Positions 30,297-41,548 of a DNA stretch of 64,000 nt are shown here, in pieces. This DNA is from Gautieria morchelliformis (taxonomy: Eukaryota > Basidiomycota > Agaricomycetes > Gomphales > Gomphaceae). The notes under the pieces were generated by a model. It saw only the letters and a list, made by a program, of their open reading frames with translations, had not been told where the DNA came from and searched no databases. A program made the position numbers and the translations under genes. The stretch spans positions 183,397-247,396 of the forward strand of contig WHVA01000122.1 of assembly GCA_015179125.1 (NCBI GenBank), in the 5' to 3' direction. Position 1 is the stretch's first letter. Each line of letters opens with the position of its first letter.

Positions 30297-31529
30297 TACC
30301 TATTTTTTCACCTCCGTAATGGAGGCCGAAGTCCCCTCGTTAGGGGTCTTTGATGCCCGACCTTTAGAACCGCTACTGTTGGTAGACTTGTTCTTCGGGC
30401 AGTCCTTCACGATGTGGCCCTTGGTGCCGCAAAGCAGACAAAGGCCTTGGTCGACCCGACGTTGGCGCTCCTCAGGGAGTAGTTTGCCATCCTTCCCGAG
30501 CTTGCTCGAAATGTCGGGCTGGCTCTTGTTGTTCGAAGAGTTGTTGTTGGAACCCTTGCCGCTGTTGTTAGTCTTGTTGCGGTTCTTATTGTTATTGGAA
30601 CCGCTGGAGGACTGGTTGTTGTTAGTGGCATTGCTGCTGGACTGATTAGTGGCGCGTGCAGGCTGGGAGCTACGACCATTGATCATGGCGTCGTATTCCT
30701 TACGCTCCCAGTAACGGCTGTCGCATTCCAACGCGAAGTTCCTAAGCTCGGCGAGGCTGCGGAATCGAGGGAAATGAAGTAAGTCGTCCTTGATTCTTTT
30801 GGCCAAGCCCTTGTAGGCGAAATGTCGGAGGGCCGCATCGTTCCACTGAGTCCGAGTCGAAGCTCGGGTGAAGTCGATAAAGAATCGGGCGGCCTTGTGG
30901 TGCTCTTTCATAACGATCTTCTCGAGGTCAATCTCGGCTTGGGCCGCGTTGTCGTATGGGCCGAAGTTGAGCTCGAGCTCGGCCTTGAAGCTGTCCCAGT
31001 CCTCGAGCCAATCTGGCTCGGGTTGGACTTCGCCGAGGATCGCCGGCTCGAAATACTGTAGAGCTGAGCCGGACAGGTAAGAAATAGCATACTGCACCTT
31101 CGAGGCCCCAGTCTTGAAAGCTGTGGGGCGATCTCGGAAGTTGAGTACGCATTGAAGGAAGAAGGTGCGAAGCTTGGCCTGGTCAGTACCGTCATAACTA
31201 TCCGGTTCCTTGACCTTGGCTCATGCTTCCGACTCGCGAGGTTTCGCGAGTTTGATGAACACTCAACGCATAAGCTCGTTGTCCTCGAGGTCACCGAGGT
31301 CCTCGGGTGGTAGGTTGGGGAGGTCCTGATCGTTGTCAGAACCTCCAGAGTCATCACCTGGATCACCCGAAGGGTCACCGGGGTCAGCCCTACCTTTGCC
31401 TTTGTTACTAGGCTCGGCGGGGTCTGCCAGGGGTATCCCCAGGGACGGTGGTGAATCGTCGGGGGCTTCCGAGAAGCGTCGTTGTTCTGATATACCCCGA
31501 AGGGTGCGAGAACGAGTTATCATGGACAT
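30297..31529 (-). pseudogene. Gypsy C gag
   Basis: The probable start is MSMITRSRTLRGISEQ at 31529. An acidic region follows, then two TGA stops near 31265 and 31215, and an intact capsid and nucleocapsid frame from 31097. The capsid has LSGSALQYFEP and FFIDFTRASTRTQW. An Asn/Ser-rich stretch leads to the zinc knuckle CLLCGTKGHIVKDC. The gene lies directly after the 5' LTR. The stops sit in CpG contexts. Confidence 0.85.
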
Positions 31530-31573
31530 AGTGAAGAAAAGGGATACGTAGGGTGTAAGCAGTCTGAAAATAC

Positions 31574-32103
31574 TGTTACGATACGATCCCTTGTAAGGTT
31601 GAACGAGGTCGAGGACGAAACCCGAGGCAAGGTCCGAGGTTACGGGGCGAGGTTTGGATGGGGAAGTCGGAGAGGGACTTGGCTTCAGCTTATGTGCTGG
31701 GCCAACCCTACGCACGAGTCCCAACTTCGGAGGTAAACGAATAAGAGGCGAGGTTTGGCTTAAGAGGCGAGGCTTAGAAACTAGCTAAGGATCGAAGGGA
31801 TACGATAGTTGATTTTCAGACTGAGGAGTAGGAATGCATACAAGGGGGGTTATATACGAGCAAGGGTACGAGTCAGGGGCGAACATATTAGTGGAGGTCA
31901 GGGCGAGGTAATATACGAATGATGTGTGATGGAGCGGAATCAGTAACTAAGGGGATACGGGCATGGGATCAAGGTCGGATATGAGCTCAAGCTCGGGCTC
32001 GGGCGCGGATAAGTATCATATGTACTCGGCACGAGTATCACAAGGCTCAGCCTCGGAAGAAGGTTTTACCGGCAAGTAACCGGCCAAAGGCCCGGTCCTT
32101 ACA
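31574..32103 (-). repeat. 5' LTR of Gypsy C
   Basis: Runs TGTTACGATACGATCC to GGTCCTTACA in plus-strand reading (530 bases), followed by the duplication GAAGG. Pairs with 9635-10181. Confidence 0.92.
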
Positions 32104-32108
32104 GAAGG

Positions 32109-32911
32109 TGATTGGCTATCTATTTCCAATTTCTTTGCACAAACACGCCGCAATAGTTACGAGGGTGTGTTTCAGCAGTGCAAATATTTACTTATGACAT
32201 CACTCACCTAATAGATAGAAGAACCCCATTTTATGTAATCCTGTGTATTTTACAATATAAAAGGAGGCCATTCTGACCTCCTTGAACCATCATTCTAGCA
32301 ATCTAACATCTTCTATCCACGTGACCTCGTGTGACTTGCATCTTACTAAGCTGCTAATCCCAGCTAGGGTTATTCACTTACTTTAGTGTCTAATTCCTTG
32401 TTAAGTAGATACTTTTCTGCTTAGCCACCTAGACTAATCCTCCGGGTGTAATTCTACAGAGTGAGTCTGTCAATTGATAGTCTTGCGCACTCCAATACCC
32501 GAGACGATCTGATCAGTCGATTTTCCTGATTAGAGACTTTCACAAGTCACTTCTAAAACTCGTTCATCCCTCGTTTTATTGCTGTGCGCTGGTAGATTAT
32601 CAGGGCAGTCCATTTATAAACTCGCCTGCTAAGTACATTCCTTTATATTTTGGAATACACTTGGACCCCGATAGTGTCCTTGAACCTACAGTCTTTTAGT
32701 TTATTGTTCAGTGCTGCTAAGAAACGCATTGCCTTCCATCCGTATTAACTTGGACTAGTTTTTACGCGGATTGCAACCAAGGTACAAATATTAAATTATT
32801 TCTGGAGTTGTGCTGCAGCATTGTTTAATATTCTTTGAGTCTCGTAAACGACACATTCTGATAGATTGAAGTGTTAGCAATAACACCAAAGTCTTGAAGG
32901 GTTCCAAAACA
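32109..32911. mobile_element. element D, right part
   Basis: Continues the element begun at 8576 and ends GGTTCCAAAACA, followed by AGCCG. The last ~300 bases match 49960-50261 closely, and the last ~60 match 51053-51110 in reverse, which defines a repeated family. No coding frame is seen. A TATAAAAGG motif near 32257 could be an LTR promoter. Confidence 0.7.
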
Positions 32912-32916
32912 AGCCG

Positions 32917-33699
32917 CCTCAGGCATCGGGAAGCTCAGCAAAGCCAAGCTACCCGCAAAAGCCATCCAGCTGCCCTCCAGATAGGCAACAAAATGCCCAT
33001 AGCAGCGCAAGCTGCTTTGAATGTGGCCAGACAGGCCAAGAGATTGAAGAGGGGGAGGGTGACCCTCAGGAAACTGAGGATCAAGAAGGGAACGGCGAGC
33101 CAGCAGAAGCCTGGGAGCCGGAGCCATCCCAATACTATGAATGGGATGAAGACATGGCAGACAATCAAACTGCCTACAGATCCAGTGCGATTAGAATCGC
33201 GCCGGTAGATGAGACAGCCAAAGTCATGGCTGCTTGAACGACGGCCCCAGACAAGGCGCACTGGGAAATTGGTGGCACAAAGGCCCACTGTCTACTAGAC
33301 AGTGGAAGTGAAGGGGTACTGCTATCCCCTGAATTCACATGTGCCACTGGCATAAAAACATTTGCTTTGGAACAGCCAATTTCCCTGCAATTGGCGTGCA
33401 TCGGTAGTCGATCAATGATCAACTACGGGACAAACACGACCATTAGATTTGGTTGCAAAACAGTCGAAGAATACTTCGACGTGGTGAATGTCGAATACTA
33501 CAACGCTATCTTGGGGACTCCGTTCCTAAGGAAACTAGGAGTGACCCTGGACTTTGCCAGTCCAGGGACGATCCATGTGGGGAATGAAATCATCTCCAGA
33601 GGAAAAGTAAGCTTCGACGATGAAAAGTTGTCAAAGAACGGCGCGGACCCAAAGGTGAGTAGAATCACCTCGGGGCCCATGCCCCCCCTGGCCAATTGA
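32917..33699 (+). pseudogene. Gypsy E gag end and protease
   Basis: Gag resumes with PPQASGSSAKPSYPQKPS and a damaged zinc knuckle (CFECGQTG, lacking the final His/Cys in frame). An acidic region (WEPEPSQYYEW) and a stop follow, then the protease with AHCLLDSGSEGVLLSPEF and ILGTPFLRKLGV. The DSG active site is intact. It ends at TGA 33697-33699. The matching region in Gypsy G is at 42566-43290. Confidence 0.85.
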
Positions 33700-33774
33700 A
33701 GCCAGGAGGATGAGCCTTGCGACTCGTCCTCACCCTCTCCCTACACCCATAGGGAGAGATGCTGTTATCTCACG

Positions 33775-35361
33775 ATGAAAGCACTAGAACAAAGGAAAAA
33801 GCCGCGGAGTGCCGGGGGTCCAAACAGACATACACGGCGCTTGATGGCTGCCCAGACCACAACCATCATCCTCACGGACGATGACATCCCTCACTTGCGC
33901 AAGGAATGGGTGGACAAGATTGCCAACCTCATCGGCGGTATTCTGTTGGAACTCCGTCCCTTACGGGAGGTGAATCACGAGATCAATCTTATTGATCCCG
34001 ACAAATGCATGCGGTATAGACTACCCAAGTGTCCCGAACACTTCCATGAGGAATTGTCTGTAAAGCTAGAACAATACACCACTGTGAAGTGGTGGATACC
34101 AGCAGTGGCCCATCAAGCAGTGCCAATGCTGTGTGTACCGAAGAAAAATGGTATGCTACGTACCGTCTTCGACCTGCGACAGCAGAACGAGAACACAGTG
34201 AAGGACATGAGGCCCTTCCCGGATCAGGATGTTATCAGGAGCAATGTTGCTTGCTGTAAATACAGGATGAAACTCGATATGTCCAAAGCATACGAGCAAA
34301 TCCGCATTTGTCCTGAAGACGTCCCAAAGACAGCCTTTGCGACAATCCTTGGCATGTTTAGGAGCCAAGTGATACAGATGGGGGACCGCAATGCCCCATT
34401 GACATTTCAACATCTCATGACATCGATATTCCATGACTGCATAGGTCGCTTCCTCCATGTCTACATGGATGACATTTTCATCTTCTCGCACTCAATACAA
34501 GAGCATGAGGAACATCTCTGTATAGTCTTTGACAGACTATGGAGCAGCCATCTCTTCTTGAGCAAAAAGAAGGTTGATCTCTATTCAGAAAGAATGGAGT
34601 GCCTTGGCCATATCATAGATGGCCAAGGAGTTCACGCGGATGGAGACAAGATGCAATGCCTCCACGAGTGGAGGAGGCCTCGCACATTTAACGATGTGCA
34701 GCGATTCCTCGGCCTTGTCCAATACCTGGCACACTACATGCCAGACATCAGCGCATACACCACTCCCTTATCGGGATGTGTGCGCAACAACTGTCTGTTT
34801 GAATGGACGCCGTTGTTGGACAAATGCTTCCACAGCATAAGGGTGCTGGCCTGCAAGGCCCCAATCCTGCGTCCCATCGGTGCATGGAATGAGGAACCGA
34901 TATGGGTCATCACCGACGGTTCAAAGTCTGGTGTCGGTGCCGTATATGGCCAGGGACCAGACTGGAGAACCTGTCGGCCGGCTGGCTTCTTGTCAAAGAG
35001 GTTCAGTGTTGCGCAGCAACACTACAGAACACACGAGCATGAAACTATCGCTGTGCTCAAAGCCCTCATGAAGTGGGAGGACAAACTCCTAGGGCGAAAG
35101 TTCACCCTAGTCACGGACCACAAGGGTCTCAAGTACTTCAAGACCCAAAAGAACCTGTCTGATAGACAGGTCCGGTGGTGGGAGTTCCTATCCCACTTCA
35201 ATTACAACACCATCTACGTTGACAGCGTTGAGAACAAAGTAGCAGACTGCTTATCCCGCTACTATGAGAGAAATACGGGTGACAAGAAGCACCCGGATCA
35301 CGTCTTTGTCAAAGCAGATGCACAACTAGACCCGGATGGTGAGCTAATGCCCACTGAATGA
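33775..35361 (+). pseudogene. Gypsy E reverse transcriptase and RNase H (open frame)
   Basis: A frame of 528 codons encodes a full RT: VPKKNGMLRTVFDLRQQN, RMKLDMSKAYEQIR, QMGDRNAPLTFQ and the catalytic YMDDIFIFS. The connection and RNase H follow (VITDGSKSGVGAVYG, THEHETIAVLKAL, VTDHKGLKYF), with the Leu-Ser-Asp motif NKVADCLSRYY. The stop at 35361 lies in PTE-x-YMELRTAA; the related element F has Arg there (PTDRYVELRTAA), so CGA to TGA is likely. RT and RNase H are otherwise undamaged. Confidence 0.9.
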
Positions 35362-35440
35362 TACATGGAACTGCGTACAGCAGCTACGAGGCGATCAACT
35401 CGCCTCACGGAAAAAAACAGAGCCGCGAACATTAGAGGCA

Positions 35441-37054
35441 GTGGCTATGAACAAAGGCTCTGTCAAGGAACCTCACCACGACACGTTGTTCCCAGACAAT
35501 GACATCCACATCATTGCCTGCAGCAATGACGGAGCTCCCCTACATGTAAGCGTAGAAGAGAACTTGGACCTACCAAAGGTCCTACGCGACTCCTACCATA
35601 AGAAGCCCATGTTCACAAATATCATGGCGAACCCGGATGCACATCCAAGATTCGGCATCCAGGATGGGCTGATTTGGATGAAGAATCAGCTCAAGAGGGA
35701 TGTCATAGCCATCCCTTGGAATGTATTTCAAGGGGGAAGGAGGCTGATCCAAATCATAATCGATCATGCCCACCAGATGATTGGCCATTACGGTCAACTG
35801 AAAACTTCGAATTACATTCGAAGAACATACTGGTGGCCCAGTATGGTCTCGGACATCGAGGCATTCTGCACTTCGTGCGCAAAGTGTCAGACTACCAAGA
35901 CAGGCATGCAACGGCCTGCAGGGCTACTACATAGTCTGCCCATACCCAATAGACCATGGCAATCTATCGGGATTGACTTCATGGGCCCATTGCCCAAGTT
36001 GAATGACTGTGATTACCTCATGGTAATCATAGATAGACTCATGTCTCACATACACCTCGTCCCAACAATGACGAGTGTAACAGCTAAAGGAATAGCCTGG
36101 CTATTCCTGAAGGAAGTCGTAAGACTTCATGGAGTCCCAGACTCCATAGTCTCAGATCGAGACTTGAAGTTCATGTCCATATTCTGGCGTGAGCTCCAAC
36201 GACTCATGGGGATGAAACTCCTCATATCCACAGCGTTCCATCCTCAAATGGATGGCGTGACCGAACAGGCAAACCGTTTGATAGGTCATATTCTTCGATC
36301 AGTTGTCAAAGACGACCAGAAGGACTGGGCCAGCAAGTGCCCAATGGTCGAGGTTGCTTTAAACAGCAACGTCAGCTCGATGACAGGGTTTGCGCCCTTC
36401 GAGCTGAACCACGGATATATGCCGCGGATCGACCTGCCAATGGCCACGGACACTGCCTTCAAGGGAGTGATGAAATTCGCACATCAGGCTCGATGGAACC
36501 TGATAGCAGCGCATGATGCCATCATAGAGCATCGTGTGATGCAGATGTTTCAAGCTAATAAGAAACATCGTGAAGGGGACATGTATGCAGTGGGAGACCG
36601 CGTGTACCTGTCAACCCAAAACCTGGCCCTGCCGAAAGGAAGGGCCAGGAAGCTAATACCACGATATATAGGACCATATCGCATGAAGAAGGCCCAGAAC
36701 GACACCTCGACGGTAACCCTCGAGTTACCAGAAGAATTGACGAACCGGCGCATCACACTGACGTTTCATACCAGCCTCATATGAAGGTATGAAGCGAACA
36801 ACGATGATCTGTTCCCTTGTTGAGAAGCAAAGTCATTCTATGACTTTGGGGCAAACGATGAGTAAGAGTGGCTCATCAACAAGATCTTATCCCATCGATG
36901 GATAAACTCAAAGGACCTAGAGTTCCAAGTCAGATGGACTCTAGGAGACGTGACATGGGAGCCCATGTCATCGTGTAAGGACCTCGAAGCCCTAGATACC
37001 TATCTAGAGCTTCAAGGCATGGCCAAACTGCATGACCTGCCTAAACGGCATTAG
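35441..37054 (+). pseudogene. Gypsy E integrase with chromodomain-like end
   Basis: An open frame to 36784 has the HHCC zinc-binding motif (HAHQMIGHYG, CTSCAKC) and the DDE core GIDFMGPLP, VSDRDLKF and TEQANR. The C-terminal GPYRM segment follows, then a TGA where F has Arg (S-L-I-x-RYEAN). Further stops (FPC-x-EAKS, against FPRREAKS in F) arose by C-to-T changes. The last part reads EWLINKILSHRW, then LEFQVRWTLGDVTWEP, a divergent chromodomain, ending at TAG 37052-37054. Confidence 0.88.
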
Positions 37055-37100
37055 GACGCGTCGGTCATGTGTGATCACGTGATGCGCCAAGCCACGGCGC

Positions 37101-37175
37101 TATAAATTTTCACCTCAGATCTCTCTGAGGGCGCTTCACTTCTTAAGAAGCGACCACCACCATCTTCGTTAGAAG
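37101..37175 (+). promoter_or_regulatory. TATA motif and hairpin leader of ORF3 in Gypsy E
   Basis: TATAAAT (37101-37107) is followed by three inverted repeats: CCTCAGA-tctc-TCTGAGG (37113-37130), CGCTTC...GAAGCG (37132-37152) and CATCTTC-gtta-GAAGATG. The ORF3 start codon lies in the last. Element F has the same three hairpins with different bases, including a matched A-T to G-C change in the first. The arrangement suggests an internal promoter and a structured leader. Confidence 0.55.
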
Positions 37176-39734
37176 ATGGATGGCATCAAAGAAGTCATGG
37201 ACGTTGAGCAATCAACGTCCATGCCACGACCAGTGGCCCCAAAGAAGGGCCCCCGCAATATTTTCGAAGAAACTAGCTCCCGAAAACTGGGAGATAGCAT
37301 CGTGGAACGACGGCCTCGCTATTATCCACTCGGATAAATGCGACTGTTGCAAGTCATACGCAACACATCTAGTGTGTTAGCAACTTGGGGCTATGGCAGG
37401 GAAGGTTCGGTAGAGTTCTTAGAAAGCTAGAATCAAATGTACTCTCTCAGTGAATTTATTGTCACTGATATATTAATATAATACCTAGAATCAATACATG
37501 ATTTTCAGTCAACATGCTATGAAAATACAAGGAATACTACTCGCCTCTCTCAGTGAATTTATTGTCACTGAGAGAGGAGTACAATCCTGTCTCAGAAGGC
37601 AAATACATGCACCTGGCCCTTTAGCGCCCAAGGGCTCGCGCATCGAAGTCATTTTAAACTCCGCTGGGTGCAGCCGCCTGTGAAAATAGAAATAACAGGA
37701 TGAAATGGAGAGATAGGGAGTGACCCGAAAATTTCAAAAATAATCAGAGAAGTGAATGCATGGTACAAGAACAATGTGAGAAGAAATTGAAACACCATAC
37801 AATAAATCGAACATATTATGCTTGATTTTGGTGCAGGAGCATAAATGCACCCAACATAGTGGAGTCATCCAACTCCGGTAAGATACGGATGCTAGACGAT
37901 GACATCGCCTACGCCATTGAGGACACCTGGCCCTGGATCACCAAAGGGGCCAGGCGGATGGCAGTCGAGGATGCTCAGGCAGAGATTGAGTGCCTCAAGT
38001 GGGACCTCATCTCTGAGCATGACCACAGATAGGAAACTGCTTGCACTTTTTCTATTAACGTGCTTTTGTTGTCCACTTTGCATGAGTGAGTCTCACGCCA
38101 AGACGACAAAATCCACGAGTTGAAACAACAACTGGAAGGAGCCAGGCAGACGCGTCACACCCTGCCATGGCCAAAGGCTCAGCCTGTGGCCGGTCCATCC
38201 TCCCGCCCGATAGCTCCACTGCCATCGCGTGAACAAGGGGCAACACTAGCCCCAGGGGCCACGCCCCTCTCAACAGGTCTGGCACTGGCCAACCGAATCA
38301 CGGAGCCCAGCATGGCACCCGTCGCGGATGCCTGAGTGGCATCCAGGACAGCGACAGTCACCATGCTGTCGACTGCAACGGCGCCGCTCGAGTCATACGA
38401 CTCTGACATCCCGGCCAGGTGGCTGTTGGACATGTCGATCTGGGACGATTATAAACCAGATCGGCCTCAACGCATTTCCAAATGGAAATGCAGGAGAATG
38501 CCTCCCACCGCCAGTCATGGAAAATGGACTGGCGGATGAACTAGAACATGTCAAGGACGCATATCTAGCTGAGTCGTCGATGCACCCCTGGCTACAACAG
38601 GCACTAGCCATGGTGCAGGCCCAGTATATTGGGCCTCACGTTGTGCTACCGCTGCCGGGGTCGGGCGTTGTACAACGCTACCCGGGGGAAGGGGAGCCGT
38701 TGAGACACAAAAATCCACCGATCTCTGTGATGGGCCACTTATCACAGCCCCTAGGCAGATCAGTCCCTCGGGTTGCCAAGTGGTACCACGTCTGCCCGAT
38801 CAGCAAGCAGAGGTTTTTAGACCTCCTCGTGCTCGCCAGGGACACTCCGGTCGACCAGCACACGCCGGAAATGAACACGGCGTTCTGGCACCTCCGTGAG
38901 GAGGGCCCCCGTAAGCCCCGTCCAAACTATATCAACATTTTGGATGGCACACCTGACAATATCGACATGGTGCTGAATGGGTGGCGGTCAAATGCCGAAG
39001 GGGTCCCTCCCGCCATCCGCGATGATGTGGAGGGTGGGCTCAACACAACAGATATCAATATCTGGATGTGGGTACGGATCCTGGCCCCCAAGGGCAAGCC
39101 ACGATCCCCTCTCAAGTTGCGTTTAAGTGACTTGTTTGGTATGCCAGGCCATTGGCTTGACCTCATGACCGACGTCATGATCCTGTCCCCCGCTGCAGAC
39201 ACCTTGTGGGCTTTGATCACTGGGACGTTCCCGCTCGGGAATAGACTCACGCACGAGATCCCACTGAAGGAGCTCGCATCATGGCTAGCCCTTCATGCCG
39301 GCATCAACCATGAACATATCCCTTGGATTGAGGGATACTTCCAGCGACTTCGAGACAAAGAAGTCGCAAACACCACTGCACGCATGTGGCAGCGGCGTCA
39401 TAAACAGGGACTGAAGATGTCCCAGCATGCCCGTGAGAAAGCGGCCGCGTGCACTTCAGAATAGCTTGACAAGGAGCTGCTCACGGCCCACCCCCTGGAT
39501 CCACAACCTGATCCGGCCGCGGAGGCCGCCTTCATCCAAGAGATGGGAATCAATCCATCTCTTGAAACGGGTCCATATCAGCCCTGAGCTGAACCCGGCC
39601 CATCCACATCTGCTCATGCAGATGTGATGCACAAGGATCCCCGGCCCTTGCTGGCTCCATACGAGGACGTCCCAATGGACGACGCTCCATCACCCGAGGA
39701 TAATGACCTCAATGACGACATCTATGGAGACTAG
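37176..39734 (+). pseudogene. ORF3 of Gypsy E, extra gene between pol and 3' LTR
   Basis: The gene begins MDGIKEVMDVEQS. A frameshift near 37260 leads to WEIASWNDGLAIIHSDKCDCCKSYATHL (CX2C with a downstream His). A solo LTR (37375-37856) interrupts it in frame. A coiled-coil-like segment (DDKIHELKQQLEGAR) follows, with an intron-like or degraded stretch at about 38035-38100. The conserved domain spans 38500-39464 (KWYHVCPISKQRFLDLL, NINIWMWV-type, LFGMPGHWLDLMTDV, EIPLKELASWLALHAGI). Acidic tail to TAG 39732. Gypsy F has the same gene at 59480-61844. I do not recognise the family; it is not an envelope-like protein, since no signal peptide or membrane helix is seen. Confidence 0.7.
37375..37856 (-). 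repeat. solo Copia LTR inside ORF3 of Gypsy E
   Basis: 482 bases, from TGTTAGCAAC to CACCCAACA in plus reading, flanked by the perfect duplication TAGTG (37370-37374, 37857-37861). Reverse complement of the LTR at 1500-1994. Removing it restores the ORF3 frame (YATHL-V-ESSN). Confidence 0.96.
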
Positions 39735-39747
39735 AGTTCTCTATAGT

Positions 39748-39756
39748 GGGGGAGGG
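39748..39756 (+). other. polypurine tract of Gypsy E
   Basis: GGGGGAGGG directly before the 3' LTR; the identical tract precedes the LTR of Gypsy F (59454-59462, minus strand). Confidence 0.75.
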
Positions 39757-39987
39757 TGTAAATATAGGTATTTACCTGTGTTGCCTCACGGCAACACATA
39801 ATAGCTGGTAGCTTACATAGCACCAGTGGGTCCTCACAGACCCACTGTATAGTTCTTCGTGGGAATCCCCCAGGATTCCCCAGCTTAACTTTACTTGTAA
39901 CTGTCACTATGTCATATTAGAATCACCACATATTTGTCGAGTTCTACTACCTTGTGATAACACAAGTGATAAGCCAACAACCTTACA
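39757..39987 (+). repeat. 3' LTR of Gypsy E
   Basis: Runs TGTAAATATAGG to AACCTTACA (231 bases), ends forming a 5-base inverted repeat TGTAA/TTACA. Contains a CAGTGGGTCC...GACCCACTG inverted repeat near 39825-39848. Copia B coding sequence resumes immediately after. Confidence 0.9.
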
Positions 39988-41002
39988 TAGAACCACCTGA
40001 TGGTGCGAATATCGTTGGCAGCAAGCTCATGTTCCATTATAAACATGATGCAAATGGTAAGGTGGTAATCCACAAGACCAGGCTCATGGCACAAGGCTTC
40101 ACACAGGTGGAAGGTATAGATTATACTGAAACATTCTCTCCCACCGCCAAACTCTCCACCATATGCATAATCGCTGCAATTGCGGTCAGAAATGATTGGG
40201 AACTTGAACAGACCGACATAGATGGCACTTACCTCAATGCCTCGATCACTGAGACCATATATATGTGTCAGGAAAGAGGTTACGAGACTCCAGGGAATGA
40301 GCACCATGTTTGTCAGCTCAACCGTGCGATCTATGGCCTCAATAGTCGGGAAGAGAATGGTATGAGATGTTTTGAAGTATCATGTACCGATTCAACTTCA
40401 CTCACTGCGAGGCCGAACATGCAGTGTTCCACAGGTACACTGGTCAAGATTCACTCATCATTGCAGTTGATGTCAATGACCTCACCATGGCTGGTAACTC
40501 GAAGGATGCAATCCATGCATTTAAGGATGAGCTGCGCAGTCCTCAAGATCAAGGATCTTGGGGACCTAAGTTGGCTACTTGGGATAGAGGGAAAGTGGGA
40601 CTGTAAGCTACACACAATCTCACTGTCACAGTGTGCATACATAGATAAGATCCACAAGTGTTTTAATCTACAGGATGCCAACCCGCTGAGTACACCACTT
40701 GACCCCCACCATAAGCTCTCGCTCTCACAATCCCCCTCTACCCCTCACCAATTCAATGACATGCACAATGTGCCCTACAGGGAGGCCATTGGCTTCCTGA
40801 TGTATGTGGCCCTAGGCATGCACCCTGACATTTCATTCGCGGTGTTGTTCCTGGCACAGTTCATGCAGAACCCAGGCAGGTCACACTGGGAGGCCGTCAA
40901 GCGGGTATTCCATTACCTGAAGGCACCAGGGGTATGTGCCTCATCATTGGCGGATTGCACCTAGGCCTGGAGGCCTATTTGATGCAGATTGGGCATCACA
41001 GG
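39988..41002 (+). pseudogene. Copia B reverse transcriptase, second part
   Basis: Resumes with EPPDGANIVGSK and covers most of the Copia RT: KTRLMAQGFTQVEGIDYTETFSP, LEQTDIDGTYLNA, then a frameshift near 40344 after AIYGLN. The catalytic block reads VDVNDLTMAG, with Asn replacing the first Asp of the usual YVDD-type motif, and MHPDISFAVLFLAQFMQNPGR closes RT. RNase H begins with DADWASQ and is broken at 41002 by a solo LTR. Confidence 0.85.
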
Positions 41003-41543
41003 TGTTGGGTGCATATGTGCACCAGACTTCAAACCTAACATTTCTGTTCTTTCTTTCGATTTTGACCTGAAACTATGCTGACATTCATTCTATGCCTTTT
41101 ACAATTTTCCTTGATTTTTTCGAGGCTGTATTACTACTCCTTTTCATGTTCTGTCCAACCGACCCTTTGTGGGTGGTTGTGGACATGTTTCCTTTTTGAG
41201 CTGCAGCTGTTCACTAACGTGTTATGTTCTATGGGCGCTTAGTCTGGCACACCATTGCCTGAAGGGCGCTTAAGTGCCGGAACTTCGTATATGGGAGTGA
41301 AACAAGCCCATGCGCAGCCTCCCCTCCTCAGTGTTGACAATCACTGAGGAGGTGAGTTTAATAGTGTACTTTCGTAATATTTAACTGAAAAACACATGTA
41401 GAATATTAAATAGGTAGCTTTCCTTTATATTACTAGTGTTGACTATCACTGAGGAGAACATTAAATAGTTTATTAATCTCCTGCAAGTCCCATCATTCAT
41501 ATCTGGTGTATAACTTCCTACTTGCCCAAACTGAGTTTCTACA
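41003..41543 (+). repeat. solo Copia LTR inside Copia B
   Basis: 541 bases, TGTTGGGTGCATATG to TTTCTACA, flanked by perfect ACAGG duplications (40998-41002, 41544-41548). A reverse-complement relative is at 57601-58147. Removing it restores WASQ-EHQHS in frame. Confidence 0.96.
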
Positions 41544-41548
41544 ACAGG

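Larger units (their letters stand above)
9635..32103 (-). mobile_element. Gypsy C, chromodomain Ty3 element with nested insertions
   Basis: The element is bounded by LTRs at 9635-10181 and 31574-32103 and flanked by the perfect duplication GAAGG (9630-9634 and 32104-32108). The coding strand is minus: gag, protease, RT, RNase H, integrase and chromodomain run from 31529 down to 12080. An antisense gene lies at 10318-11963. Its integrase N-terminus is split by element T (13476-27987), and its antisense gene is split by a solo LTR (11286-11767). The minus-strand tract AAGGAGGGGATAC (10182-10194) next to the 3' LTR is the polypurine tract. It resembles the Tf1/sushi chromovirus group. Confidence 0.93.

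Noticed and set aside
30223-30645. 140-codon plus-strand frame rich in Leu
   Set aside because: It is the antisense shadow of the Asn/Ser-rich part of Gypsy C gag.
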